This document shows, in pieces, positions 44,146 through 53,818 of a DNA stretch of 64,000 nt; the stretch's first letter is position 1; each line of letters opens with the position of its first letter. The translations under genes and the position numbers were made by a program. The DNA comes from CBDHEY01 sp965262305 (GTDB lineage Bacteria > Pseudomonadota > Gammaproteobacteria > Pseudomonadales > Cellvibrionaceae): NCBI GenBank assembly GCA_965262305.1, contig CBDHEY010000004.1:1657361-1721360 (forward strand). Reading direction: 5' to 3'. Below the pieces are notes generated by a model that worked only from the letters and a program-made list of their open reading frames with translations, did not search any database and was not told the origin of the DNA.

Positions 44146-45204
44146 ATGACAATCATTAAATCTCATATAGCGGCAATGAGTGCCTATAGTCCCCCTTTGG
44201 AAGGGAGGAATCCACAGCAAAATCTATTGTTGGACTTTAATGAGCGCACGCTTCCAGTCAGTGGTGCAGTCGTTGATGCGTTGGTAGATTACATTCGTGG
44301 TGGTTCGTTGCAGATGTATCCATCCTATTCAGGAGTGGTAGAAAAAATAGCAGACTACGCTGAGGTACCGATCGAAAACCTGATGATAACCAACGGGTCG
44401 GATCAAGGTATTGACCTTATTTTTCGCTCTACCTGTAATGCCGGTGACGAAGCGATTATTCCTGCGCCCAATTTCGCGATGTATAAGCAATGTGCAGGTA
44501 TCGAAAATCTCAAAGTGATAGAGCCATTCTATTCCAAGGAATCTGGGTTTCCAGTTGAAGAAGTAAAAGCCGCGATAAGTGATAAAACAAAAATAATCTG
44601 CATTGCTAACCCATGTAACCCGAGCGGCACGCAGGTTTTGGTTGATACCATATTAGAGCTTGCTGAAGCAGCGCCAAACACGGCAATATTGGTCGATGAA
44701 TGCTATTTCGAGTATTCAAAAATTACCGTTGCGGACAAGGTCGCTCAGTACCCTAATATTATTGTTACACGCACATTTTCTAAAACCTGGGGAATACCTT
44801 CTTTGCGGCTCGGTTACATTATTGCTGATTCTCAGGTAATTAAGGCTTTGCTGAATGTTAGAGGTCCTTACGATATCAATCAGTTGGCAATTATTGCTAT
44901 AAAAGCTGCATTAGATAATCCAGAATACACACAAGCGTATGTTGATGAAGTTATGGAGCGAGCCAAACCTAAATTTGAGGCTTGGTTAGAGCAAAACTCT
45001 ATAAGTTATTGGAATAGTTCTGCAAACTTTGTTTGGGCGTTTCCAGATGACCCAGAAAAAATCGCCAAGGGTTTGCAACAAAAAAATATTTTGGTTAGAC
45101 CAAAGTACGATGCGCATAAAAATTTGGGTTTGAGAATTACGATAGGCAATGTTGAGCAAACCGATAGGTTGATTTCGGAATTTGGAAGTTTGATCGCAAG
45201 CTAG
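44146..45204 (+). CDS. PLP-dependent aminotransferase, histidinol-phosphate aminotransferase-like
   Basis: A 352-residue class I/II aminotransferase. Key sites are TNGSDQGIDLI (cofactor phosphate), IANPCNPSGT (Asn), VDECYFEY (Asp/Tyr) and the PLP lysine in TRTFSKTWGIPSLRLGY; the Arg carboxylate clamp is in LGLRITIG. This is the HisC pattern. It lies 18 bp after proB, not in a his operon, so it may be a HisC paralogue for another amino acid such as phenylalanine or a phosphonate-type substrate. Confidence 0.85.
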   Translation: MTIIKSHIAAMSAYSPPLEGRNPQQNLLLDFNERTLPVSGAVVDALVDYIRGGSLQMYPSYSGVVEKIADYAEVPIENLMITNGSDQGIDLIFRSTCNAGDEAIIPAPNFAMYKQCAGIENLKVIEPFYSKESGFPVEEVKAAISDKTKIICIANPCNPSGTQVLVDTILELAEAAPNTAILVDECYFEYSKITVADKVAQYPNIIVTRTFSKTWGIPSLRLGYIIADSQVIKALLNVRGPYDINQLAIIAIKAALDNPEYTQAYVDEVMERAKPKFEAWLEQNSISYWNSSANFVWAFPDDPEKIAKGLQQKNILVRPKYDAHKNLGLRITIGNVEQTDRLISEFGSLIAS

Positions 45205-45407
45205 CGATGTTTTTCGTTGGGCATTCAAAGCTAATTTAGCAGATAAAGAAAATTTGTATGGAACTATGGTAAAATTTGATGGCTTTGTAATAATGCCGAA
45301 TCAAATTGTCTGTATAACGCAATTTTCAGCTAGTCTTACCAAAATAATTTAAATTCAAAAATATCAATCCCACGCTTTTCAAGCCGTAACTGAGTAGAAG
45401 CAAAACT

Positions 45408-46973
45408 ATGTTTAATTTAGGAAACCGAAATCATCAAAACGTTCGGGCGGATGTGCTTTCAGGTACGACGGTAGCCTTAGCCCTTGTACCAGAAGCCGTT
45501 GCTTTTGCGTTTGTCGCTGGGGTAGAACCAATGGTTGGCCTCTATGGTGCTTTCTTAATGGGGTTAATTGCGTCCATATTTGGGGGTCGTCCTGGAATGA
45601 TTTCAGGAGCAACTGGCGCTACGGCTGTTGTTATGGTGTCTTTGGTTGCTCAACACGGTGTTCAATATCTATTTGCGGCTTTGCTATTAACTGGTGCAAT
45701 TCAAATTCTAGCGGGGGTGTTTCGGCTAGGAAAATATATTCGGATGGTGCCCTATCCTGTTATGTTAGGTTTTGTAAACGGTTTAGCTATAGTTATCTTT
45801 CTTGCTCAATTGGGCCAATTCAAAATAGCTGGTCCAGATGGGACACTCGAGTGGTTGCAAGGAGAATCTCTCTATGTGATGGCCGTATTAATAATAGTTA
45901 CTATGTTAATTATTCATTTTCTGCCAAAATTGACTACCGCCATTCCTTCTTCGTTAGTCGCCATCGTATTCGTTACGTTAATCACACTATATACGGGTCT
46001 GGAATCGAGAACCGTTATAGACTTTGTGAGAGACATGCTACCAGCTGATCAAGCTGCTACAGCAACATTAAAGGGCGTTTTACCCAGCTTTGCTATTCCA
46101 ATGGTTCCTTTTACTCTTGAAACTTTACAAGTCATTTTACCTTATAGCCTGATTTTAGCGGGGGTTGGGCTTATCGAGTCATTGTTAACCTTGTCTTTGA
46201 TTGATGAAATCACGAATACGCGAGGAAGAGGTAACCGTGAGTGTGTTGGCCAGGGTCTCGCGAATGCCACTAACGGTTTCTTCGGAGGAATGGGAGGGTG
46301 CGCAATGATCGGCCAAAGTATGATTAATATTAACTCAGGAGGAAGAGGCCGCTTGTCGGGAATTACCGCGGCTTTGGTACTGTTAGCACTGATTTTATTT
46401 GGTGCTCAACTGATTGAACTGATTCCGCTTGCTGCGTTAGTTGGCGTAATGTTTATGGTTGTTTTGGGTACTTTTGAATGGTCTTCATTCAGGATTATTG
46501 GAAAAATTCCTGCGACAGATGCTTTTATTATTATTCTTGTTTCAGCGGTCACCGTTTTTGCTGATCTTGCAATCGCCGTCATAGTTGGGGTGATTGTATC
46601 TGCACTAGTATTTGCTTGGAAGCATGCTCAGCATATTGAAGTAAATACCTACATTGATGAAGATGGGAGTAAAGTCTACGACTTAAGGGGACCTATATTT
46701 TTTGGATCTGTTTCTAACTTTAAAGAATTGTTTGATCCTGAAAACGACCCGGATGATGTAATTATAGAGTTTAAGCGCTCACGAGTTAGTGACCATTCGG
46801 GAATAGAAGCCCTAGATAATCTAGCGGAGAAATATATTTCGTTTGGTAAGACTTTGCATCTGCGTCACCTCTCACCGGAATGCGTACAGTTGTTGAAAAA
46901 AGCAGGGGATCTTTGTGAAGCCAACGTGCTAGAAGATCCAAATTATCGTGTTGCTACAGATGAGTTAGGTTAG
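45408..46973 (+). CDS. SulP-family anion transporter with STAS domain
   Basis: A 521-residue inner-membrane protein. About 14 hydrophobic spans fill residues 15-405, with the family motifs VPEAVAFAFVAGVEP (near 26), ISGATGATAVVM and GLANATNGFFGGMGGCAMIGQS. A STAS domain (about 420-515, YDLRGPIFFGSVSNFKELFD) ends the protein. SulP proteins move sulfate, bicarbonate or dicarboxylates; the YDLRGPIFFG type is often Na+/bicarbonate (BicA-like), but substrate cannot be assigned. It has its own 200-bp upstream region. Confidence 0.88.
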   Translation: MFNLGNRNHQNVRADVLSGTTVALALVPEAVAFAFVAGVEPMVGLYGAFLMGLIASIFGGRPGMISGATGATAVVMVSLVAQHGVQYLFAALLLTGAIQILAGVFRLGKYIRMVPYPVMLGFVNGLAIVIFLAQLGQFKIAGPDGTLEWLQGESLYVMAVLIIVTMLIIHFLPKLTTAIPSSLVAIVFVTLITLYTGLESRTVIDFVRDMLPADQAATATLKGVLPSFAIPMVPFTLETLQVILPYSLILAGVGLIESLLTLSLIDEITNTRGRGNRECVGQGLANATNGFFGGMGGCAMIGQSMININSGGRGRLSGITAALVLLALILFGAQLIELIPLAALVGVMFMVVLGTFEWSSFRIIGKIPATDAFIIILVSAVTVFADLAIAVIVGVIVSALVFAWKHAQHIEVNTYIDEDGSKVYDLRGPIFFGSVSNFKELFDPENDPDDVIIEFKRSRVSDHSGIEALDNLAEKYISFGKTLHLRHLSPECVQLLKKAGDLCEANVLEDPNYRVATDELG

Positions 46974-47172
46974 ATTAGAAATTGTTGGTGTGGTGAGTTT
47001 TGCTATGCCAACAACTAAGATTCTCTATTTCTAAAGCGTTCACTTTCACAATTTAGACGTATTTTTGCTTGTCTGAAGAATTTTTATAAATTGTTTATTC
47101 TTTTTTTATAAAATCGATACATAATAAACTAATAATATATCGTATTTATACGGACTATGTTCCAGCCCATTT
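46974..47172. other. Intergenic region SulP / RND gene
   Basis: A 199-bp AT-rich spacer. TTGTTGG...CCAACAA (46984-47016) is a weak hairpin after the SulP gene without a T run. The promoter of the following trio probably lies in the AT-rich part near 47090-47160. Confidence 0.35.
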
Positions 47173-49305
47173 TTGTCCGTTTTTTCTGCTTATATCAAGA
47201 GACTTTGTGTGTCATTAAAAAGACAACAAAAATTCGCCACTATTTTACTTTTCGCCCTAAGTATTTTATCGCTTATTGGGTTTGCTAGACTAAGTGTCAA
47301 TGCCAATTACCAAGCGTATTTTGCCCCAAATTCGGCCGAATTAAAGCGATTTAAGGAAATGCAGCAGAAATTTCAGTTAGCTGACTCTTTGTTAGTGGTA
47401 TTGGATAGCTCGGAATTACCACTTAAAGAAGTGGAACATTTTACAAAAAATGGCAAAGAGTTAGAAAGCAAACTAACCGAGTTAAGCTCCGTTGTTTCGT
47501 TACAGAGTTTTATTGCCACTATTGATCAAGATTCTATGTTTTTTAATCCAATGGAGGTGATTCGACACCCGCTATTATCTGAGGATGGGAAAACCGGATT
47601 AATTGCATTGCAAGTGAGGCTCGAAAACCCAGAAAACCCGCAGGTGATTTTGAGTATAAATGAGGAAGTAAGAAATATAGCCAAATCGGTTTTTAGCAGT
47701 TCGGATGTAGAAGTTTTATTAGCCGGAACTTTAGCGCTAAATGAAGCCTATATCTCAACAGTACGGAAAGATCTACGAATCTTTTTCCCTTTATTGTTAT
47801 TTAGTTTTTTTCTGATTATTACTTATTTGTTTCGTAGTCTGTTAATTGCAATGACACTACTTTTATCGGGAATACTTGCAATCGTTTTAGCTGCTGGAAT
47901 AAGCGGCTGGATGGGGATACCCTTGGCGGCAATTAATGCCTTTTCCCCAGTTATCATTTTGGGATTAAGCTTAGTAACTGTTATGCATAGTGTCGTGGGC
48001 TTTTACCAGAATATTAGTCATGGACAAGATGTAAAATTGGCGCTTGAAAAAAGTTATCTAGTTAACTTTAAACCGCTCACGTTAAGCTCATTGAGCACTG
48101 CGTTGGGCTTTTTACTATTGCTTTTTAGTCCGTCTCCTCCAATAAAGCTAACAGGTTTTATATGTGCTGCAGGAGTGATTTTTTCCTATTTAATTTGTTT
48201 AGGTCTTCTTTCGCGATTATTACCAAAATTATCTTTTGGTGAAGATCATGCTTTGTGTGTTTCAAGGCTTTTTAGTTTCCAGCGTAACTTCTCGATTGAA
48301 AAACCAGAATTTTTGGGGACCTTTCTATTCCTAATTGCTTTAGTCGGAATTTTTCAGCTTAAAATTGATGATAATGTCTACCGCTATTTTTCTGAGTCGA
48401 ATGAATTTAGACAAGCGATAGTGAAGATTGATAAAGAAATGGACGGTATTGTGCGGCTCAATGTATTGGTTCAAAGCCAAGGGCAAAGCCTATTAGATGA
48501 AATCCAATACATAGAATTGCAGAGAGTTTATCAATATTTAGATGATTTAGACATAGTTGAAGGCGTGATACCTGAAATAAAAGGTATGAGTAGCGATAGA
48601 GTAAAACTGAGATTATCGTCAATTAATCGCAATACTAACGAATTAAAGAACTATTTATCTGACGATAATCGCGAACTTCGAATCGAATTGTTACTCAAAG
48701 AAAAGTCTTCATCGGAGCTTTGGCACATAAACCGTGAAATTGGAAAATGGCTTAAGCAAAATACGAGTAGTTTGAATGTGAATATGTCTGGAAGTGCAGA
48801 TCTGTTGTTTTCTCAACTGAGTTTAAAAAATGCCGAAAGCATGTTCTTTGCTTTGCTTGTGGCTTTAATACTCATAAGTTTTATGATGGTGTTTTATCTA
48901 AACTCGATTCACTTGGCTGTGCTTGCTTTTACTATCAATTTTTATCCCTTAGCGGTAGCTTATGGATTTTGGTCTTGGTTTGACGGCAATATTACATTAG
49001 GTTCAGCAGTGGTTATGGGAATGATAATGGGTATTGTTGTTGATGATACTATTCACCTGTTATTAAAATATAAAATTTGGCAGCAACAATCAGATTCAGA
49101 AACCGCTTTACATAAAGTGATTCAACAAGTACTTCCTATAGTCGTAATTACAAGTGTTACTCTTATGATTTCCCTTGCTGTAGGCTTGTTTTCCAGCTTC
49201 CGTCCAATATTTGAAATCAGCTTACTAAGCATATTGGTAATTGCTATTGCATTGTTTTCTGATGCGATATTGCTACCAAGATTCTTGCGCAGGTGGAATG
49301 GCTAA
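47173..49305 (+). CDS. RND/MMPL-type transporter
   Basis: A 710-residue inner-membrane protein with two repeats of one helix, a periplasmic loop and five helices, the RND layout of MMPL/HpnN-like exporters. Helix 1 is ATILLFALSILSLIGFARL (residues about 22-40); the periplasmic loops hold FAPNSAELKRFKEMQ and RYFSESNEF; the charged motif in the second half is GMIMGIVVDDTIHLLLKYK, with the Asp pair typical of proton-driven RND pumps. The start is a TTG at 47173 with a poor ribosome site, so the first residues are uncertain. The next gene overlaps its stop codon, and a ketosynthase follows, which suggests export of a lipid-type product. Confidence 0.83.
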   Translation: MSVFSAYIKRLCVSLKRQQKFATILLFALSILSLIGFARLSVNANYQAYFAPNSAELKRFKEMQQKFQLADSLLVVLDSSELPLKEVEHFTKNGKELESKLTELSSVVSLQSFIATIDQDSMFFNPMEVIRHPLLSEDGKTGLIALQVRLENPENPQVILSINEEVRNIAKSVFSSSDVEVLLAGTLALNEAYISTVRKDLRIFFPLLLFSFFLIITYLFRSLLIAMTLLLSGILAIVLAAGISGWMGIPLAAINAFSPVIILGLSLVTVMHSVVGFYQNISHGQDVKLALEKSYLVNFKPLTLSSLSTALGFLLLLFSPSPPIKLTGFICAAGVIFSYLICLGLLSRLLPKLSFGEDHALCVSRLFSFQRNFSIEKPEFLGTFLFLIALVGIFQLKIDDNVYRYFSESNEFRQAIVKIDKEMDGIVRLNVLVQSQGQSLLDEIQYIELQRVYQYLDDLDIVEGVIPEIKGMSSDRVKLRLSSINRNTNELKNYLSDDNRELRIELLLKEKSSSELWHINREIGKWLKQNTSSLNVNMSGSADLLFSQLSLKNAESMFFALLVALILISFMMVFYLNSIHLAVLAFTINFYPLAVAYGFWSWFDGNITLGSAVVMGMIMGIVVDDTIHLLLKYKIWQQQSDSETALHKVIQQVLPIVVITSVTLMISLAVGLFSSFRPIFEISLLSILVIAIALFSDAILLPRFLRRWNG

Positions 49306-49976
49306 TGCTTCGTTGTTTTCCTCTAGCAAAAGTTGCATCTCACCACGAATCGCACCCAATCTTAGATTGGATAGATATGTTCTCTGGCGATGTAAGCGAA
49401 CTTACAGAGAAGCAAAAAGCAGGGTTATCTAAACTGATCCCTCTCTTATTATGTGGAGAACAGTCGGCTGTATTTGTTTTTCAGAGAGAAAGTAAAAGGG
49501 TTTCAAACGAATCGATTAAACATGCGTTGGAAAAAATTGAGGCGGATGAGAATCTTCACGAAAAAGCACTTCAATTGCTTCTAATGTCTTTACCTACGAA
49601 CGAATCGCATCGAACTAAAAGGTTGGCGCAACGCTTTTACGCCCGTATAGAAAAACGTACTAACACTATTGCCGAACATTTTATGGCAATCAGTGAACTA
49701 GATGCGTGCGTGTGTATCCTTATGCATACGGTTGCAAATTCAAGTATTAAACACACAAATATTTCTAAGTTGTTCCAGTTAATCAAACTTGATGAAGCTC
49801 GGCATGTTAACATAGCAAGGAATTATGCGGAAAACCTCTCGCTAGAAGTAAGTCATAATCGCTATTCTATTAATTCCGAATTAGTCGAGTTGCTAAAACA
49901 AGAACAGGGTGGTTTTACACAACTCGGAATTAATACGGAAGAACTTTTTAAACGTTTGTTAGATCTTAAAAAGTGA
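49305..49976 (+). CDS. Ferritin-like diiron protein
   Basis: A 223-residue helical protein with a full set of diiron ligands in canonical order: Glu52 (GEQSAVF), Glu82-x-x-His85 (DENLHE), Glu131 (SELDA) and Glu164-x-x-His167 (DEARH). This is the ferritin/ribonucleotide-reductase-like four-helix fold, used by oxygenases, desaturases and aldehyde deformylating enzymes; I do not recognise the subfamily. The ATG at 49305 shares its A with the stop of the RND gene (TAATG), and AGGTGG lies 8 bp upstream. The ketosynthase follows after 7 bp. It likely oxidises an acyl or polyketide intermediate, but that is inference. Confidence 0.75.
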   Translation: MLRCFPLAKVASHHESHPILDWIDMFSGDVSELTEKQKAGLSKLIPLLLCGEQSAVFVFQRESKRVSNESIKHALEKIEADENLHEKALQLLLMSLPTNESHRTKRLAQRFYARIEKRTNTIAEHFMAISELDACVCILMHTVANSSIKHTNISKLFQLIKLDEARHVNIARNYAENLSLEVSHNRYSINSELVELLKQEQGGFTQLGINTEELFKRLLDLKK

Positions 49977-49983
49977 ATACAGA

Positions 49984-51030
49984 ATGGCTACACATTTTGC
50001 TCAAGGGAAAATAAAACTCGTATCAATAGCCAACGCATTTCCTGGCGAATTATTGTCGACAGAGCAAATCATCGTTCCATTAAAGAAATTTTGCGGTTCA
50101 AGAGTAGCGAGAAAAGCAAAAGCACTTAGTCGCCGTTTGGGAATTGAAACTAGATATTTTACTCGATCGCTTGAACACGCCTTGTCATCTCCTATGGTGG
50201 ATTCACCCATGCTATGTCAATTGGCGATTGAAGGCGCTCAAGCAACGAACGTGGATTATTTAATTAGTCATACCACATCGCCTCACACTTTACTTCCTTC
50301 AAATGCTGCTTGGATAGCCGAAAAAATAAATTTCCAAAAACCTTATATGGAACTGCGTCAAGCTTGCACGGGCTTTGCTAGCGCGCTTCAAATAGCCGTT
50401 CCAATGTTAAATAATGACGAAAACATAAATCATATATGTATAAATGCATCGGAAGTCGGTTCTGTTTATTTTGAGTACGATAACGACTTCATTGATTTGG
50501 ACCAGCTAATCAATTATATGCAAATGGGGGATGGTGCTTCTGCCGTGAAATTAGCAAAAGATGATGGCTCAAATAATCATATTATTAGTGATTGCTACGT
50601 AGGTCATATCGGAGTAAATCTAAACCCCGGATTTAAATTAACAGGGGGCGGTTCTCAACAGCCGTGGAATGAGAAAAACTTACCATACTTTAAACATGGT
50701 GCGGCGGATGTTAAAGAAAAAGGGCCGGCTCTCTTTAGTAAAGGACTTGAAGCTCTATTAAGTAGAGGATATTTTCTTGACGATTTTCGCTATATCATCC
50801 CTCATCAAGCAAATGGCCATATTGATATATTACTATCAAGACATTTGGGAGTTGAACAGGAAAGAATATTAAATACTGCTAAAAAATGGGGTAACTTAGG
50901 TTCTGTTGCCATTTGGGCATCACTTTCACATTTGATAAACAATAACATGCTTAAACAAGGTGACAGGGTAGCTGTCTTAGGCGCAGAAGCGACAAAATAT
51001 ATGTACGGTGGATTTGTTTATACGCACTAA
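49984..51030 (+). CDS. Beta-ketoacyl-ACP synthase III-like ketosynthase
   Basis: A 348-residue thiolase-fold enzyme with the FabH triad: Cys128 in RQACTGFASAL, His274 in IPHQANGHID and Asn304 in WGNLGSVAIW. The N-terminus (KIKLVSIANAFPGELLSTEQI) is like KAS III proteins of specialised metabolism (DarB, OleA, CerJ groups) rather than housekeeping FabH, because the loop lengths differ and the gene is not in a fab cluster. It is the third gene of the RND-diiron-KAS III unit. It would condense or esterify acyl thioesters; the substrate is unknown. Confidence 0.85.
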   Translation: MATHFAQGKIKLVSIANAFPGELLSTEQIIVPLKKFCGSRVARKAKALSRRLGIETRYFTRSLEHALSSPMVDSPMLCQLAIEGAQATNVDYLISHTTSPHTLLPSNAAWIAEKINFQKPYMELRQACTGFASALQIAVPMLNNDENINHICINASEVGSVYFEYDNDFIDLDQLINYMQMGDGASAVKLAKDDGSNNHIISDCYVGHIGVNLNPGFKLTGGGSQQPWNEKNLPYFKHGAADVKEKGPALFSKGLEALLSRGYFLDDFRYIIPHQANGHIDILLSRHLGVEQERILNTAKKWGNLGSVAIWASLSHLINNNMLKQGDRVAVLGAEATKYMYGGFVYTH

Positions 51031-51060
51031 AATTAAATAGGCTATTTCTTTTCTTCAGTG

Positions 51061-51465
51061 TTACAGTTGTTTAAACATTTTATAGTAGGGGATATCTTCT
51101 TTGTAAAAACGCTCCCCTTCTATTGTGAAACCGAATTTTTTATAAAATTCGGTAGCGCTTTCTCTAGCATCAAACCAAAAGAAAGATATTTCTAATTCTT
51201 TTAGTTTTGCTAACAAAAATTTGATCATAAAGCTCCCAATTCCTTTTCCTTGAAACTCTATTAAAGTTGCAAATTTTCTTAATCTAGCTGATTTTCCATC
51301 GACATAAATAGAGGCTACGCAAACTAATTTATTCTCAATGAAGACCCCAAAGTGTAAAGCATCTTCATCACCTTCAACTATACAGTATTCGGGTGTTTTA
51401 TTTGGCCATAACACTTTGTGCCGAACATCAATCGTTTCATCCCAGTGTAAAGGTTTAACTTTCAT
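51061..51465 (-). CDS. GNAT family N-acetyltransferase
   Basis: A 134-residue acetyltransferase similar in style to the YjcF/ElaA group. The acetyl-CoA motif is IEFQGKGIGSFMIKFLL (near residue 71), and the end FYKKFGFTIEGERFYKEDIPYYKM is the classic C-terminal substrate-binding segment. It is convergent with the ketosynthase gene, 30 bp apart. The substrate is unknown. Confidence 0.85.
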   Translation of the reverse strand: MKVKPLHWDETIDVRHKVLWPNKTPEYCIVEGDEDALHFGVFIENKLVCVASIYVDGKSARLRKFATLIEFQGKGIGSFMIKFLLAKLKELEISFFWFDARESATEFYKKFGFTIEGERFYKEDIPYYKMFKQL

Positions 51466-51899
51466 ACTATTATCTGAGAACTACCTTTGGTTTCAATTTT
51501 TTAACAATCAAAGTCAATATCATATGTTGTATTTGTTATCGCTTCCAAAAAAATTTAGAAAACGTGGAAATTGACATACTCTCTCCATATACAAATATAT
51601 TGTGCTTTCATTCTTGATCTATTCGAGTGCAAGGGTAGCCCATAGCATCAACTCTGCTTTATATTACATTAAGGCGTGAGTTTTAGAAAAGATAAAGCGA
51701 ATAGGCCACATAAAATCGGTATCGTTTGTCCTGTGTGCTTACTTCTATCAGATTTTCAGGTGGTCCCTATACCTGTTTTAGAGGGTTTGCGTTTCATTCT
51801 AGATTTATCAACTAGAATGTCGCCTAAAACCGATTAGCAGCTTACACATATCACAATAAGCTGTTAATCTTGGATCTCGTTTCTAGGAGTTTTAATACG
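51466..51899. other. 434-bp intergenic region upstream of the SHOCT protein
   Basis: An AT-rich region between two divergently read genes. TTGACA near 51570 begins a possible promoter, but the -10 spacing is not good. CTAGGAG (51883-51889) is the ribosome site for the ATG at 51900. No gene or RNA structure was recognised. Confidence 0.35.
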
Positions 51900-52658
51900 A
51901 TGCAAAATCTCACACCTGTTGGACAAAATATCGTTAGCGATATTGCATACCGCTATAGCCTATCGCCTGATGCTGTTATTCATATGTTGGTGGCGGTCAA
52001 TAATGGCGGTGGCACCATGGCCCAGTTTAATAGTCACGAATTGGGTGGATCTGGTCAATGGATGCAAGGTGGGATGACGATGGTGGGGGATATGTTTAAT
52101 CATGGTCTCAAAGCAACGGTTGATAATTTGTGTAACGAGCTATCAGTTGCGCTATCGCAAAACCAAATGTTTCCAGTTATTCCTGCTGGTACACCTGGAA
52201 GTAATCAATGGTGGCCACCTGAGCTGGGTGCACCTTTTAGTAGTGGCGCTCAGAATTCGATTCGCTACGCAATCTTCCCTCAACGTCTAGCAGTAGAGAA
52301 TAATGGTAATATTATTGTCTACGATACACTTGATCACCAAATTAGTGGCGTGAGTCAGCAACAAGGTGGCGATACGTCACTAAGCTTTAATAGTCAATAC
52401 GGCGCTGTATCGGTAAATAGTTTACCAATAGTTTCCGGTTCTGAACCTCAGAGATCATCGCAAACAAATTTTGCAAATGTACCTGTAGATAACACTAACA
52501 CGCAAATGATCGATGAATCATCCATATCTTCTAATGCGATAGCGTCAACCGAAGATACAATTCAACTACTGGAGCAGCTTGGGCGTTTGCGAGATGCAGG
52601 TGTATTAACACAAGAAGAGTTTGATAATAAAAAGAGTGAATTACTCGCTAGAATTTAA
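51900..52658 (+). CDS. SHOCT-domain protein of unknown function
   Basis: A 252-residue soluble protein. The last 35 residues (DTIQLLEQLGRLRDAGVLTQEEFDNKKSELLARI in parts, e.g. LRDAGVLTQEEFDNKK) are a SHOCT motif, a short C-terminal oligomerisation helix-turn. The first 100 residues carry two predicted helices (IVSDIAYRYSLSPDAVIHMLVAV and DMFNHGLKATVDNLCNELSVAL). The middle contains WWPPELG and a Ser/Gln/Asn-rich stretch. The frame is open to 51870; the ATG at 51900 has the ribosome site. No signal peptide is seen, and function is unknown. Confidence 0.75.
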   Translation: MQNLTPVGQNIVSDIAYRYSLSPDAVIHMLVAVNNGGGTMAQFNSHELGGSGQWMQGGMTMVGDMFNHGLKATVDNLCNELSVALSQNQMFPVIPAGTPGSNQWWPPELGAPFSSGAQNSIRYAIFPQRLAVENNGNIIVYDTLDHQISGVSQQQGGDTSLSFNSQYGAVSVNSLPIVSGSEPQRSSQTNFANVPVDNTNTQMIDESSISSNAIASTEDTIQLLEQLGRLRDAGVLTQEEFDNKKSELLARI

Positions 52659-52814
52659 ATCTCGATCATCTTTTTCTTAGTTTGTATGTAGTTGTTTCTA
52701 TTTTCTTTATCCAACACTATTGTAGCTAAACACGTCATTTATTTTTTTTGTGGCGATTTCAGGTTTTATATATAGATAAACTTCTGGGAATATGAATTTT
52801 ATGATCTAATTTGG

Positions 52815-53714
52815 CTATGCGTTCGTTTCAAAGTCAAAATGCTCCTCAATAAACTTAGCAATAAAATCTCGCAAAACGCAGGCCTTTTTATTCAGCAAAC
52901 GCCCGGTAGACCATATTGCGTAAAGCTTTCGTTTTGGACCGTGCCACTCTGGAAGTACTCGCACAAGTTCTTTTCTCGCTAAAAAATTTTTAGTTTCGCT
53001 AAAAGGTAATAGGCAAAGACCTAAACCGTTTAGGCAAAATTGCGTTGCTAAGGTCACATCATTGACTAGTACCGAAAAGTCTGGATGTATCTCTAATTGC
53101 TTTTTTGATATTGAATGAATCACGTCCCAACTTGCTATCGCTTTGGCACCGATAATACGATGTTGTTTAAGCGCATTAAAATCTTGAGGTGTTCCGTACT
53201 CTGCTAAGTAACCGGGAGTTGCAAAGATTCCCGTAGGAATTTCGCCAAGCTGTTTTTGATAAAGATTAGAACTGTTTTGCGGTCCTATACGAAGAGCAAT
53301 ATCAGCTTTTGCTTGGACAAAATCTTCCAAATTGTTACTCAAGCTAATTTCCAATTGAATACTGGGGTATTGATGAATAAACGCCGACCACATGGGTTGT
53401 AACATCCCATTAGAGATATTGTTCGGCGCAAGTACCTTTAACCTGCCTACCAGCTCTGCACTTTCATTCTTTAAGTGATTATAGGTCGCATCAAATTGCG
53501 AGACTAGGTCGGCATAAGCTTCAAAGTAGGTTTTACCCTCTGGTGTCAGTTCAAAGCGTTGGGAGGAACGATGAATTAAACGGCAAGCAAGGGTGCTTTC
53601 CAATTTCTGCATTCTTCGTGTCATGGTTGCGGCAGAAATTCCTAAGCTTTGGCCAGCAGGAGCAAGTCCACCACTTTTAACTACTTGGATAAAAAGGGCA
53701 ATATCGTCATACAT
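52815..53714 (-). CDS. LysR-family transcriptional regulator
   Basis: A 299-residue regulator. The winged helix-turn-helix is at the N-terminus (YDDIALFIQVVKSGGLAPAG, ISAATMTRRMQKLES), followed by the periplasmic-binding-like effector domain (RLKVLAPNNISNGML...). The frame is open to 53912, but LysR proteins start just before YDDIALF, so I use the ATG at 53714. It is divergent from the ABM-DUF2798-isochorismatase-NTF2 operon with about 100 bp between starts, so it probably controls that operon. Confidence 0.9.
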   Translation of the reverse strand: MYDDIALFIQVVKSGGLAPAGQSLGISAATMTRRMQKLESTLACRLIHRSSQRFELTPEGKTYFEAYADLVSQFDATYNHLKNESAELVGRLKVLAPNNISNGMLQPMWSAFIHQYPSIQLEISLSNNLEDFVQAKADIALRIGPQNSSNLYQKQLGEIPTGIFATPGYLAEYGTPQDFNALKQHRIIGAKAIASWDVIHSISKKQLEIHPDFSVLVNDVTLATQFCLNGLGLCLLPFSETKNFLARKELVRVLPEWHGPKRKLYAIWSTGRLLNKKACVLRDFIAKFIEEHFDFETNA

Positions 53715-53818
53715 AATTGCATATCTGAAATTTATGATTGTAAAAATGGCTACATATTCCTTATTTGTAATCTTATACCATAATCTCATCTTTTTTAGTA
53801 ACCGCTTTGGAGGCAACG

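Noticed and set aside
45199..45347. 49-codon plus-strand open stretch after the aminotransferase gene
   Set aside because: No start codon with a ribosome site near its beginning, no recognisable motif, and it begins inside the stop region of the upstream gene.
51466..51899. Possible promoter or small RNA near TTGACA at 51570
   Set aside because: The -10 candidates are at 11 or 19 bp spacing and no terminator follows, so I could not support a defined site.
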